Shown here: positions 20,840 through 34,119 of the stretch, piece after piece
Layout of the letters: each line of letters opens with the position of its first letter
How positions within the stretch are numbered: the stretch's first letter is position 1
NCBI RefSeq assembly: GCF_963583255.1
Contig: NC_084811.1
Location: 18,370,088-18,434,087 of the forward strand
From: Pyrus communis
Lineage: Eukaryota > Streptophyta > Magnoliopsida > Rosales > Rosaceae
Reading direction: 5' to 3'
DNA length: 64,000 nucleotides
Notes under the pieces: model-generated
What the model saw: only the letters and a program-made list of their open reading frames with translations
What the model was told of the DNA's origin: nothing
Database searches by the model: none
Translations under genes and position numbers: made by a program

Positions 20840-23800
20840 CTACACTCTATCATCTGGTCCGGCAAGCATGATCTGCGTCCAAAAAACATCGTAACTGGAA
20901 AGAAAACGAAAAGCAGCATGCCGGGATATATCTAAAGGCACGGTATGACAGAATATGCAAACAAGTACAATGCTACGTACATTGCAATCAAGAGCATATT
21001 TCCTGGCAAGTATAATGGCTGCATTTCTTTCCCTCTCTGTTTCAAATGTCAGTACAAATGAGAGGCCCTTCCTTGCTTGCCAGAACAATGCCTTCGCCGC
21101 ATTAGTAATATCACCTCTAACGCCACATAGCTATATAACAGGAAATATTAAAGTGTAAGAATGACTTATTTTGGGGCACCATAATAATTAACTCTGTTTT
21201 CCAAGAAATAATAGTATCGGGATTCAAAAGAATAGCTCAAGGACTCAGGTTGAAAGGGCAATAACTATTTCTTATAATTTGGAAGGGTGGTAAATGCTTC
21301 ATAGGTTAGAGGGACATAAAAGCACAAGGGAATCAGAATTTTGTTTTGGGTATACAAGATGTTATACGAGGGACAATTCTGCAGAACTAGTATGCCGCTT
21401 CTTCGCTAATAGGAGGGATTTATCCAAGAAAGATAATGCTGGAATGGCTAACAATCCAGAAAGGAATCTATAACAGAATAATTACAGCCTAAAAACAAAT
21501 TTTGTTTTGGGAAAGAAAAAATAAATAAATGCCCTTATTCCAACACCGACACCAAATTATTGATTACTCGAAGAAAAAAAAATGCTAGGTCCGCTTCTTT
21601 AAATAAGACGATGTTTTTATCTTTCATTAGGCTAATCTTCCCTTTTTTGGTTGCTTCGTGATAAATGAAAAGAAGGTTAAGGTTCCCTGTATCAGATTAT
21701 GTTTAATTAGAACATAGATTCAAGTAGCTGCAAATGAACCTGCATTGAAGAGGAATAGTTTTCTCTCGACTTTGTAATCCATCCTCTACTGAGCTTCATC
21801 CTCATCTTCCCAACATGGAATGCATGAACAGAATGCGATGTATGGTCTTGTCCATTCATTTTTGAAATAACTACCTACAAACATCCAACATTAAACTAAC
21901 TAAGAACTAAAGGTATTTCTGCAGACCGGTGTCCAGTTAAAATACCGCATGTTTCATTTCTTTCTGTTGTTTAAAATCAGTTGCAGTGAGAATTAAAGGT
22001 CAGCCACAACTATATAGTTGAAAGTCTATTCACAATTATTATAGTATGATCTTGTTTTTTCTTGAGGAGGCATACTGATTCGAGTATTATAATCACTGCC
22101 TAACACCTCTCCGAAGCAACAAGAATCATCAAGCAGATAAATTTGGTAGAAGGTGATAATCAAGCAATTTATCGCAACACGTAAAAATCATCAAGCACGT
22201 AAAATTGGGAGTTACAACAAAGAAGTAGGATCTTACATTAAATTCAGTGTTAGATTTTCGCAAAAGTGTGTCTACATAGCTTCCGATTCCTGCAGCTGTT
22301 AAAACTTAACTTAATCAAAATTTTATTCTCTCCTCTAAGATCAATCTAAGATAAACCATGGATAAGACACTATAAAGAGGAACATAACTCTGGAAATTTA
22401 CTTTGATTACATGAAAGAAAAAATAAATAACACATCTAAAAGTTATATCAGCGGTAAGAAAGAAAATCATGGAGCATTTTATGGAAATACGAACCAGGAT
22501 CAATAGGACCAGCAGTCATCAATATGACTCTTTGGTCATTGGAAATAATGTCTGCTTGTAGGATTCGTCCAACATCAAAGGGTTCTGGAGCATAAATAGA
22601 CTTGTTGGCACCTGATGAGGTAGAAATTTGACCCGTATAAACATACGTAAAGGATTTTGGAGGACAAATTGATGATATAAAAGCCAATGTAGTAAGAAAT
22701 GATAAAATAGGATTCATAGCACTTGATCAAATCCTTAAATTACACCACGTGTCTTGTTGTCACAAGCCATACCTGTGATATTTGGAATTGTCAGACTAAA
22801 ATATCAGTTCATGTACTTATCTTAGTATGTATGCGTGCATGCACATACTTAGGCAGATGATCGTACATATTGAGCGTCAGGACAATGACATCAAAAGATA
22901 TGTATAACAATATTTGGTGGAAGGAAATAAATCAATTATGATCTATATAATGAAAAAAATAATGGTAAAACACAACTAATAAACCAAATGCATGCTATAG
23001 CTGAAGAAAGTTGAGGTTCCACCGTAAAACCAATTGACAATAAGGGAGTAGCCCAATTTACTTATAAGCCCATGAAAGGTCTCATTCTCAACAATAGCTA
23101 TGACTTTGCACGTCGGATCAGACAACTCCAGAAAACAATGATCACTGCACATGCAGGTCACCCAAAAATAAATATATCAAAGGGTAATGATTCAACAGGC
23201 CGCCACATTTGCTCATTCCTCTTCAGTTAGGTTTTATATGTGGTTTCATTCTATGGCTTTGACTTTGTCCGGCCCTTGTTCTTTTATCTTTTGTTTGTTT
23301 TTTTTTTGTTTGGTGAATCTTTTGTTTGTTTTTTGCTTCTTGATAATATGTTTTTATTTATTTTTAATAAATTTTACATGCGGCTAACTTGTATATATGA
23401 CTCAAATACCTATAATAGTTTAAAAGAGAAACCATGTTTTTGGTGAACCAACCAACACCAAAACATCTAGCAAGGAAGTTACAATCTTTATCAACAAGTG
23501 TACTTACAACAGCATAAGCGTGTACAAATGAAAGCTGTTTAAGTTTCAATAATAGAGTGTGTGATACATCATACTAGTGGGAGTTGCGCAACCCCTTTCA
23601 ATTTACAATTCCAAGAGAGCCTAAAGCAAAGGTTAAAGTGAAAAGTGAACAACAAAAACACATTGTGGAAGGTAAATATGTGAACTGGACATGGTGCATG
23701 TGTGCCGAATCAGTGACAATAATTACCCATTTTCTTGTTAGACTATCACTATACCCCCAAAGTGCTGTTAGGAAATGGACCAACAGTGTATATCAAGCTG

Positions 23801-26800
23801 ATACCCTCCCTTCCCATGCAGTGTCATCGGAAGAAGGGCAGAGATGTGTGCAACATTGTCCTGCTCTGTTGACCCAGGACCTCCCACAATTAAAGCTCTA
23901 ATAGACATATACCATGTTAGATCACCATTGTACCCCAAAGGTTTTTACTACAAGGGAATGGGCAAACGATGTATATTTAAGGCAAACAGGTATATCATTT
24001 CACTGAATCAAACAATATAGATGGAATTTGATGACATTGATTGAATGAATACCTGAAATAGCTTCATTCCTGCTACCATCCGATGAAACGCGGTACCATT
24101 GAATTGCACAGTTTGAAAGTTGTGGAGCATTTTCTGAGACAGGTTGGATTCGCAGATATGCACCTAGAGTTTCTGAACCATCTATAAGATATAAGCTAGA
24201 TTTGTTTTCCTCCGCCCTCTTGTTCATTGCCAGCTGGTAAGAATAAGGAAATCAGGAGGGCAAGGAGTTATAAATTCTCACTTTCTGGAAGTTATATTAA
24301 CAAAAGAAAGACTGTCCCAATGAAAATGAATCTCAAGTACAAAAAACAAATGAAAAGTTTAGCAATAAAACCCTTGATCTCAAAAGTAATGACAAAAAGA
24401 AAATAACCACTTGGAGATTTTTTTTTTTCCCCGCCATTCTTTCAAAGATCCAAGGCTCAAGACCAATCCTAGATTTAGAGAATTCTCCTACAAGGCTCAT
24501 GAAGAGCAAAAGTTTACAGAAGCAGCTTGACTTCCATTGAATTTCTTGAAGGGTTCTTGCGATTTATACATCAAGCTCAAACAGCAATTAGGGTCACCCA
24601 TTATGTGCAGGCAGCATAACGTTGGAATCTCCTCTAAGAGTCAGGATTCAATACCTATTTACGGAGTTCAATTTGGAGTTTTTTAATGATCAATTTAGTG
24701 AAGGTAGTTCAGGCTGTCTACTGTTATGCCAAACATCGCTCTTCCAACTTGAATTGCATGTGTTTTCTAAGAGCCCTTTGTCTTTTACCAAAGTGTCTTA
24801 GTAATTGTTCTTAGTTAATATTGTCTTGGGATGTCAAAGGTCATCTTTGCTTCGAAAAAACACTTATGAATGGATTTCAGTGTGGTGAGTTCCTTTAACT
24901 CTGTATCCCTCGATAATTTTGAGTGCTAAATATCTTTATCCCTAGTGAGCTTCTAGGGTGTTGAGTTTTGTGTTTGTTGTTTCCTCTACAAATTTTGCTA
25001 TCAGTATGTGATGTAGTACAGAGTTGGGCAGCGGAATATAGATAGCTTAGTCGAAGCGAAAACACATAAAACTGACAATAAGATAAATCACTCCAAAGTT
25101 TGGTTTCGCATGAAAGAACTCCTTTCTCAAGAAAGGGGAAACATGAAATAAAACTAGGAAACTAATAATAAAACCCTGCTCCAAAATTTTAACCGAGTCC
25201 TAAAGGGATTTGGATTGTCTTCTTTCTCTTTTTAACTCTTCCAGCAATAAAACCAAAAAACTTGATATCCTCATCAGTGTGTTATTTGCAGCACATAATA
25301 GTGTGTCATTCAAGTTTCTTAAGATATAACTTTTAGAAATTTATTAAAACAAGGAACAAATGAACATGTCGTGCACACAAGAGCATTCGATTTATGGAGA
25401 AATAAAACTTAATTTAATTTAACTTCAAGAGAGGAAAGGTATATTTGAATACAATTTACTTACCTCTTTCTGAAGCTTCACTGAAACTATGCATTTCTCT
25501 CGTATCTGAGTTCGTAGTGCACGAAGCTCATGCTCCATGTCCATTACCTAAATGTGAAAGCTACCAAGAGTCAATGGCTACAAATTAATCTAATAATCCA
25601 ACTGCTGGCATGACAAGAATAATATCACCTATCTTCATTAAAACTAGAATCGAAAGTTGAAAAAGTGAACCCTTACTATAGATGTTATAGAATGAATTAA
25701 AACTCCATCAATGGCACATAATATTAGAAACACAATTCACTTGAAATAATCAAATGTGCCAATTGAAAATTAAATGCTATTGATGTTGCGATGCGCACTG
25801 TTTAGTGAAGAGACATGTCCACCAGTTTAAATGGAGGAGAAAGACAGTTCAAATAATTAGTACAATATAGAAAAGTTGTAACACAATTTGATGATGAATG
25901 GAATTTTGAGCAGAACCTGAAAGAAATTTTAGTGGATGAGTTTGTCTTGCCTAATACTCCAAACATAAAGACATTTAGAAATTCAAAAGATATGACTGAA
26001 TAGAGAAACGCATCATAGACTTCAAACATGACATAATTATCCAGACTCTCATTCTCTGACAAATCAAAGGTGCACTCCAAGTTCCATGATACCGAAAATT
26101 ATTTAAAAAAAGAAGATTCTGTATGAAAGTTTCAACTTCAAAACGGTTGAATGAACTTCTTTTTGGTTTTTATTTTGTATTATATATTCCGTATCACAAA
26201 GATAGATTTTGGGCAATTAAATAAATAATCATTTGATACAGACCCCAAGTAAGGGTTTTCACACTCTACAAAGTCATTAGAAAACCATAAAACATGTATT
26301 AATAGATATCCAAGTTGAGAAAAACACAAAACCTTGCTTGGCTGATGCATTAACTTAATTCTCCTAGCTTCCTGAACCACCTCAACTAGTTCCTCCACAT
26401 CCTAACATTAAAGAACCAAGAACATAAGTTACTTCCATGAACAATTTAAAAGGAAAAGAAATTGATTATTACGGTTCCATGATGAAACTCGCCATATGTA
26501 TTCCAATCACTATGAGAAATCTAATGATAATATAATTATACAACAATAGAATACTGAAAAGATACATCACATGGTGAACTAGATAACAGATGCAGCGATT
26601 GAAGATGACCGTTTTGACTTGCTGATCAGAGATGAAACTAATTTAATTTCATCTAGCTCTATAAGTTTTATGAATAGTTAAATTCTGGGTCCCCAACACT
26701 TCAAATTCTGGCTCCATCCCTGAAAGCAGGAGTGCCTCAACGGTAGGTTGGGTTTGTTCTCTTACCTGGCATGGAAGGGGAGAAATGAGCAACCCCAAGC

Positions 26801-29800
26801 CTCAGGTTGAGGGTGAGTGCTAGCAATGTCTCACATAGCATGGGTACCTTGGGATGTGAGGTCTGTAAACATAATACTTACTTGTAAACCGATTCTCCAT
26901 GAAGGTTTCTATGCATGGGAAGCTTAAGATGCATCTCACTGATTCTCGCCCCAATCTTAGTCATTCATATGATATAACAGCTAAACTGCTAGTCCTCGAG
27001 TGAAGTCCTCATTAGAGTGTGTTATATGTGTGTGCTTGCCTGTGCTTGTTCCTGTGTGCTTGTCCACCTAATTATAACCCCACTAAGCACCTTATTTGAT
27101 CAAACAGCTAAGATGCAAGTATTCAAGTGAAGTTGAGCACATACACATCCTACAACATATGTTACAGATCTACAAAAGAATGATGATTCAAGATAAGAGA
27201 ATCTAAGAATCCTGTGCTGCAAAAGCGAGAAAGTTCTTCGTTACTGTCCTCTCAGTCTCAAAAATGAAGTGGGACTGATCAAGTTAACATTTCACTCATA
27301 ATTCTTCTGAAGCCAACTATCCTTGCAAAGCTTGACCATCATGTAAGAGGCAACAATTCTTTCCGGAACATAAAAGACTATGGTAAGAGAATTCACAGGA
27401 ACCTGTTTTTTAGAAGCTTCGAAAGTTATGTCTTGTTCTTCAAGAGCCTCTCCAATTCTCTGTACTACTGCCCTCGCACTTTCAATTTCAGCACAAGCAA
27501 AAGATTTCTCTTGGTTAACCAACTTTTTAGCATCTTCAGATGCCTGCACATAATGCAAATAAAATAAGAATCAATTTTGTTCGTGCAAGATAACAAACTA
27601 TACATAAGCTGCATCAGCAAGAAATATACCCCCAACCAAAAATCAGAAACATGCAGAAGGTGAATGGTTAATGAATCTGGCTAATTAGATACCATTTTAT
27701 GGAGGCCATAAAATAACAATCCGTGAAAAGGAGTACCATCGGTGGTTATTTTTTAAATAAAGGAAAAATATCCAAGCATGCAGCCTCAGTATGGACCTCA
27801 TTTGGTATAATCAGTTCTTCAGAAATCAGATATCATCTTATGTTAAAGTTTAGTGGCTATGATTCTTTAATATTTAGGCATTTTTTTCCAGAATTTTCTC
27901 AAGGCTCCGGCATTGTTTCAACTCTTATTAATTCGGGTTTTACTAATTTCCATTTTACATCAATTGGTACCAAAGTCATATGTTACTTGTGGATGATTTG
28001 TTCTTGATTGATAGTGGAGGTCAACCGAGATTTCCTGGTCCATCTCAACCTGCATCGGTATTATCTTTATTCATTTGAGCTTATCCAATACTAAGTACAT
28101 AGTTGCATCTGAATGTCTGATTGTTGAATTTTAAGATGTAAAATTCAAACGCAAATTCGTGATGATGCTTCTGTTATCTGGAGTTGTTAAAAAGAATTCT
28201 TATATAAAGTATTTCCGCTAAAAGCCACATTCAAATCTAAAAAGGAATAACAACCTGTTTAAGAAAACTAGCCAGCTTTTTCACTTCAAACTTCTCCTGA
28301 ATCAGTTCTCCTTCCTTTTGAGTCAACTTAACAGCTAAAGCTTCCACCTGCATGAAAGGATAGAGTTGGAGATATATTGGACATATTTGCATACACAATA
28401 AGAGGGCTTCTGAATTGCATACATTTAAATAATAAATAATATGAAAAGGTACCATGATAACAAAGAGGGCGGAATCACGAATAATTGCAGTGTTGCAAAA
28501 TGTAAGATATCCATGAAAAAATAATGTAAAATGCCCTGGAAAGGCAGTGTCGCTAAATGTAATAATAAATAATATGAAAAGGTAACATGATAACAAAGAG
28601 GGCGGAATCACGAATAATTGCAGTATCACAAAATGTAAGATATCCATGAAAAATTAATGTAAAATGCCCTGGAAAGTCAGTGTCTCCATCAGGAATTATT
28701 GATAAATATAAACAGTCCACATAAGCAATTTTAATTTTGATAGTCAGTATGTACCATTACTCAATTAGGCATAATTTCATTAGTCCAATTTCTTTTTCGT
28801 TTAGGGGTTGGCATGGTTTTTAAGTTTTAGTACCCCTGCCATTCTGGTAAACAATAACATACACTTTAAAATCGAGAGAACGTCAGGATCTTTTAATATC
28901 TAACCCACAAACACGGTACGAATGAAAATCATGTGATTTTGAAGGATTACACAATGTATTTTAAGATGCCTTAATAACAAAGCCCTGAACAAGGATCTTG
29001 TCATACATTTTTTACGATTTCTGTGGGATACTTCTGCACTCGGTTAAATAATATTTACTACCAAGCAGGTTAAGTATTCGCATGGATCCTTACTGCCTAT
29101 ATTGTCATCCATGTGTTCTGAGATTTGAACAACGAAGTACTGTATAACCTGGGCATTAAAAAACAAGTTGACAATGCACACATCCAGGTCCACCCATAAG
29201 TATTTTAGGCATAAAATCATAATACCATTCATCACTTAATCCCCGTACGGAATTCTATGTGTTCCGCATACATTAAGAACCCAATTACTTGATATAAAGT
29301 AATTGTCAAGGACGATAGCCAAGAAATAATTTTTGTTGCAGTTGAACAACATGGTTTATGTAATTATCAGAAGGATATGTCAGATCAAAAAGGACATAAG
29401 AATGGCAATTGCAAATGAGAAGTGGCCTGGGCTCAGGGAAATATTATATTGAACGCTAGATTGAGCTGTTCAGACTCCAGAGGACAGAAAAACTACATGA
29501 TCTATGGATCATTTTTCACGAATGTGTTTTTCTGATAGTGCTTTTAGAGAAAAACATTAACATTTCTAAGGATCATTTTTCATATTTTAGGAATGAAAAA
29601 CCTGTGACTAGACTATACTATTTTAGGATCTTCATTCCATATATAAACTACTTTTCCTAGTTAAATTGATGCTACATGCGAGCCCAACTATTTATTTAAG
29701 CTGAGAAATTCAATCAAAAACTGAAACTAATGAGGAGATAGCCGTAGAAAACTAACCATAGAAATAGCTTTCTCCACATCCTCCTTATTTCGCCCTGCCA

Positions 29801-30293
29801 AGCGCCCTCTCAAATGTTCCAATGCATCTCTAAGCTTCTTCAAAAGAACATGTCCCTCCAAAGAAGCCACTTCTCTAAGCTTTGCCTGAATTCCCAAAAG
29901 AGTGCCATTCATTCGTTATGTACTCTCCTAAATGTTAAGGCTCTTCCTAGAAAAGAAGTAATAAGATAACAAAGTCTTGTAAATAACATAAATGAAGGAG
30001 TTGGAAACCTCTTCAGATAATTTAGCGGCAGCAACCAAGTTCTTGTCAAATTTACTGGCAAGGTCACGAACTGAAAGACGTTTATGCTGTTCTAACAAAT
30101 GGGTAGTTTCCTGTTCAACTACCTCTTTCACAGTCGGACCGTCACTATTCTCCTTGGGCTCTTCCAGTATCTGATTATCAGGTCCTAATTTATACTTAGG
30201 AAAACCATCAGAGATGAAGCTCACATCAGCTGAAACTGACAGAACTCCCTCAGTTGGGATCTCCTCTTCAAATGCAGGACTTATCTTTGTCAT
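20840..30293 (-). CDS. SCAB1: SCAB-type plant actin-binding protein, 489 aa, 12 coding exons
   Basis: Arabidopsis SCAB1 binds, bundles and stabilises F-actin and is needed for normal stomatal closure. Coding exons (high to low): 30293-30009, 29885-29757, 28347-28255, 27543-27403, 26401-26333, 25547-25464, 24233-24053, 22611-22495, 22289-22237, 21874-21740, 21130-20981 and 20872-20840. They total 1470 bp and end in TAG; family length is about 496 aa. The N-terminal actin-binding part (residues 1-95) includes VSADVSFISDGFPKY and KRLSVRDLASKF. A coiled-coil region follows (about 96-267: LKKLRDALEHLRGRL, VVQEARRIKLMHQPSK). The C-terminal Ig-PH module (268-489) includes AIQWYRVSSDGSRNE, YAPEPFDVGRILQADI, ALFWQARKGLSFV and MLAGPDDRV. 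Exon 1's donor is a weak GTTTCC; all others are ordinary GT-AG. Introns hold no other gene. Which SCAB paralogue it is cannot be settled here. Confidence 0.95.
28431..28688. repeat. 133-bp tandem duplication in a SCAB intron
   Basis: Two units start at 28431 and 28564. They are nearly identical, sharing AATAATATGAAAAGGTA, GAGGGCGGAATCACGAATAA and AATGCCCTGGAAAG. They lie in the intron between coding exons 2 and 3, just upstream of the exon starting at 28347, so they move the branch-point region only slightly. Confidence 0.88.
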
Positions 30294-30390
30294 TGGTTCA
30301 GATTTGAATCTCTGCGGAAGCAAAAACAAGACTGATCAAGCATTAGACCATTATCCCATTGTTTTCAAGAATCCAGGTCACAAAAAGGTC

Positions 30391-30490
30391 AATACAACAA
30401 CAACAACAACAACAACAACGCCTTATCCCACTAAGTGGGGTCAACTATATGAATCCTAGAACGTCACTGCACTTAGATTTGTGCCATGTC
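30391..30490. repeat. SINE-like fragment with CAA microsatellite
   Basis: A (CAA)n tract (30393-30418) is followed by CCTTATCCCACTAAGTGGGG and TATATGAATCCT. I recall this combination from the Au-type SINE family of plants, but only an end fragment is present. It lies in the SCAB leader intron. Confidence 0.4.
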
Positions 30491-30941
30491 TTTCCCAATA
30501 AGGTTAACACTAAAAAAACAACAGTAAATTAAAAGTTTTCTCGCAATTTAATGAAACCCGAATTTTTCTTTAATAAAATCAACATTACTCCAGGCGCATA
30601 CAGAAGAGTTGACCATGTGTTAAGAAGAACAAAAAGGAAACATAAGTACATAATTCATGTCACTAAAGGGTTGATTTACAGATTTTGAACTGAGTTCTGA
30701 AGAAGCAACTACTTTTTCCTTTTTCTTAATCTGTTTACTGTAAATCAAACCACACAGATCACTCCGAATGTTATGAGAAGGAAACAAACCGAAAACTCTG
30801 AGACGACATGGAATTTTTACCCAGCATTTATCTCAGATACACCTGTTCTTCTTAGTTATTCACTAACTAGAAGTAAAAATAAAAAAATATAAATTAAATC
30901 CTCAAATGAGTAGGACATGGATTAGCATCTGAAATGACAAA

Positions 30942-31683
30942 ACCCAGAATCATTTGATCCTTCCCAGTACCACCAACTTGTAATTTCCACTAGATAAATC
31001 CCAAACAAGGAAATTAAAGAGAAATAATTAAAATAAAAAATAATGTTAATTAAATTTTGCAACAATCCCTCCCATATATAATAAAGCTCAGTCCAGAAAT
31101 GGGATCAGAAACTCCAGAACAACATGGGATCAGAAGCTCCAGAACAAGCAAGTATTCCTTTACCAAGGTGGTGAAAATGAGTTGAGCCTTGCAAGACGGT
31201 GGGTTTGATTAATCTAACATCCAATCTTATAAAATCTACGACAAAAGAAAAAAACAAAACTCCAGAACAAGTAAAAAACAAAGCCACAATATATAACTGA
31301 TGATAATGATACATTTACATTCCCTCCCACCTAATTAAATTAATTAGCAGAAACTTCTTCAAACTTTGAATGAATCAGCCCAGAAAAACAACAGAAAACA
31401 AGGAAAATAAAGTAAATAAATGCAGAGACTAATTAATTAATAAAAAAAGAGTAAATTAAACGTACTTACAGATGATTTTAAGACCAAAAAACAAAGAAAT
31501 ATGCAAATGCTGTGCCTGTGATGCTCGACTTTTTAACTTCCCTACGATTTGTGTAATGTAGTATTGTGTGGGAGGAGCGGAGGGGACACGAACAGAAGCG
31601 AGCGACCGATTGAGAAACAACAACAGCAGCAGCAGCAGCTAAAGGAAGATGAAGAAGAAGAATCTAACAAGTGATCATCATCA
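30942..31683 (-). repeat. SCAB 5' segment, original copy of a segmental duplication
   Basis: These 742 bp, covering the 5' UTR exon and about 530 bp of the first intron, recur at 33383-34119 in the same orientation with few substitutions and small indels. This copy is the functional one because it is continuous with the coding exons. Confidence 0.9.
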
Positions 31684-32714
31684 TGTGCTTTACTTTTGAA
31701 AAAGCAAAAACTGGAAAAGAAAAGAAAAGAAAAGCAAAGCTTTGCTATGTTTACTGACAGCGTGTCTGTCCTTTAACTCTCTCTCCTCACTCCAACATGC
31801 CAAACATGACACAGGTTTGCCGAATACTAAGTAGATTGAATTTTGTGTAGTGTTATTGACACTTCAAAAATCTCATTTTATTCTTCTTATAAGTGTATTT
31901 TTCTTTCCCAATATAGAAAGTTTAGAGTGTAGAATGAGATTTTTAAAGTGCTAATAACAATTCCATAATTTTTTTAAAATTAAATGATATGTTATCAATA
32001 AGAAATCAGCATATTAATCAATATTTAATTAATAATTCAATCATCTACAGCTAAATCATTTAATTTGTAAATTTAATTTAAAAATTTTAATTTCTTTAGC
32101 ATTACTCTTATATATGACTTATCGTGTTAATAATAAAAAAAAAATGAAATCCTACCATAAAAGTTGTTGTCTAACAAGGCAACAACTACCTGATGAATGA
32201 TAATCATTTGTTTTGTTATATTTCTTTTTCTTTTACCCCCTCTTCATCATTCTAATTTCTCACTCTGTCAAAAAGCGACCCCTTTTTGCATGCCCCATCT
32301 TCACGCGCTGCCCCCACCCACTGACTCAGGTCCCACCCCATCGCAGGCCTATCTACTTACACTCCTGTCTCTCAACTGTAGGGAGCGCGTCATACTTTGC
32401 GCGTGGGAGTCGTCGAATTCCTCCGTATGGAAAGTATTTGGCAGGGTGGGGTGGTGTGGTGTGGGGCGGCACGTGCTCACTGGTTGGTTAGCTGATGGGA
32501 TGGTCTCTCTTTAGATGGAACCCACCAACTTAAACGTCCACGATGATCCATCCATCCATGTCTATTTATACACTAAGATCACGGCATACATACTGCTTAG
32601 TTGAGGGGATTGGTTGGTCTCATCGATCAAACCGTTAGGTTCCAATAAAATAAAATAATGAATCATCACGAAGTGACTCAGTGATTAAAAGCAGCAGACA
32701 ATCATCACTCAATT
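31684..32714. other. Upstream region of the SCAB gene
   Basis: This is the presumed promoter of the minus-strand SCAB gene. It contains AT-rich DNA, a GAAAA repeat near 31710-31730 and a small hairpin (AGTTGTTG ... CAACAACT, 32162-32187). A 105-codon open frame at 32197-32514 resembles nothing I know. Confidence 0.5.
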
Positions 32715-33382
32715 AAGATCAAAATAATCAAAATAGGTATTTATTCAAAACTCATTTAATTCATCCTCATCAAATCTTTCCCACAAGGTAACCTCTAAAT
32801 ATTCATTCATTAATTACTTAAATTAACTAATTGATTTTCTAATTAATTTCCTATTTGATTGCAATATTATCTTGCACTTACTCCCTAAAACCACCAAATC
32901 TAGCCTGTTCCCACCTCTTCAAAGGGGGCGGCCACACCCCTATAAATATCATTCCATTTCTCTAAAAATCTAAGTTCAACACTTGCAAAATTCTTCAAAT
33001 TCTCTAAATATTTTTCCCTCAAATTCTAACTTTGGTATCGGAGGTTCTTCTGCCAAAGCCCCCCCTAATTCATCGTGGGCGCGAGAAACTCTTGGTCTTG
33101 ACCAAAGGTGTTAATTGTTTTGTAGGTGCAATTTTGTACAAGAAGAAGGTGGAAATTTGCATCCACAAATTGGTGTTTTCATTAAGAGTCTTGATCAAAC
33201 GCTTATAGAAGACTCTCGCATTCAAGATTTTTCGTTTTCTTGTTAATTTGTTAGATTTTTCATACGTTTTTATTCTTGAAATTTTTTGTAAAAAATTCTT
33301 TGATAAAACATAAAAAAAAAAGTACAATGACAAGAGATTTGGAAACCTCAACGAATGGAAATTCCAATGTTCAAGGATTAGG
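32715..33382 (+). mobile_element. 5'-truncated Tat-like LTR with leader and start of gag
   Basis: Sequence from about 32715 aligns with the Tat LTRs at 41006-41616 and 48368-48954 (for example CATCAAATC..CCACAAGGTAA and CATCGTGGGCGC) and ends in GCATCCACA at 33167. It continues, as after the 5' LTR at 41616, with the same leader (AATTGGTGTTTTCATTAAGAG) and reaches a gag-like start at 33327. At 33383 it switches abruptly to SCAB sequence. Confidence 0.75.
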
Positions 33383-34119
33383 ACCCAGAATCATTTGATC
33401 CTTCCCAGTACCACCAACTTGTAATTTCTACTAGATAAATCCCAAACAAGGAAATTAAAAGAAATAATTAAAATAAAAAATAATGCTAATTAAATTTTAT
33501 AACAATCCCTCCCATATATAATAAAGCTCAGTCCAGAAATGGGATCAGAAACTCCAGAACAACATGGGATCAGAAACTCCAGAACAAGCAAGTATTCCTT
33601 TACCAAGGTGATGAAAATGAGTTGAGCTTTGCAAGACGGTGGGTTTGATTAATCTAACATCCAATCTTATAAAATCTATGACGAGAAAAAAAAAACTCCA
33701 GAACAAGTAAAAAACAAAGCCATAATATATAACTGATGATAATGATACATTTACATTCCCTCCCACCTAATTAAATTAATTAGCAGAAACTTCTTCAAAC
33801 TTTGAATGAATCAGCCCAGAAAAACAATAGAAAACAAGGAAAATAAAGTAAATAAATGCAGAGACTAATTAATTAATAAAAAAAGAGTAAATTAAACGTA
33901 CTTACAGATGATTTTAAGACCAAAAAACAAAGAAATATGCAAATGATGTGCCTGTGATGCTCGACTTTTTAACTTCCCTATGATTTGTGTAATGTAGTAA
34001 TGTGTGGAAGGAGAGGAGGGGACACGAACAGAAGCGAGCGACCGATTGAGAAACAACAACAGCAGCAGCAGCAGCTAAAAGAAGATGAAGAAGAAGAATC
34101 TAGCAAGTGATCATCATCA
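33383..34119 (-). repeat. SCAB 5' segment, duplicated copy between two retroelement fragments
   Basis: It is near-identical to 30942-31683: 5' UTR exon, donor site and part of the first intron. No coding exon is included. The left junction is with Tat-like gag and the right junction with the leader of a minus-strand LTR element. The shared ACCCAGAA at the left edge may include junction microhomology. Confidence 0.9.

Larger units (their letters stand above)
30294..31683 (-). other. SCAB 5' UTR exon, leader intron and transcript start region
   Basis: An upstream exon at about 31683-31470 ends in AAAATCATCT before donor GTAAGTACG. The next acceptor (TTCCGCAG, 30314) is followed by 20 nt of leader and the ATG at 30293. 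A long first intron in the 5' UTR is common in plant genes of the actin cytoskeleton, where it often raises expression; here that is inference. The exon contains a CAA/CAG triplet tract near 31617-31640. The true transcript start is not determined. Confidence 0.7.

Noticed and set aside
31105..31314. 69-codon minus-strand frame repeated at 33545-33766
   Set aside because: The repeat reflects the segmental duplication of the SCAB first intron; the segment lies in an intron and shows no coding signature.
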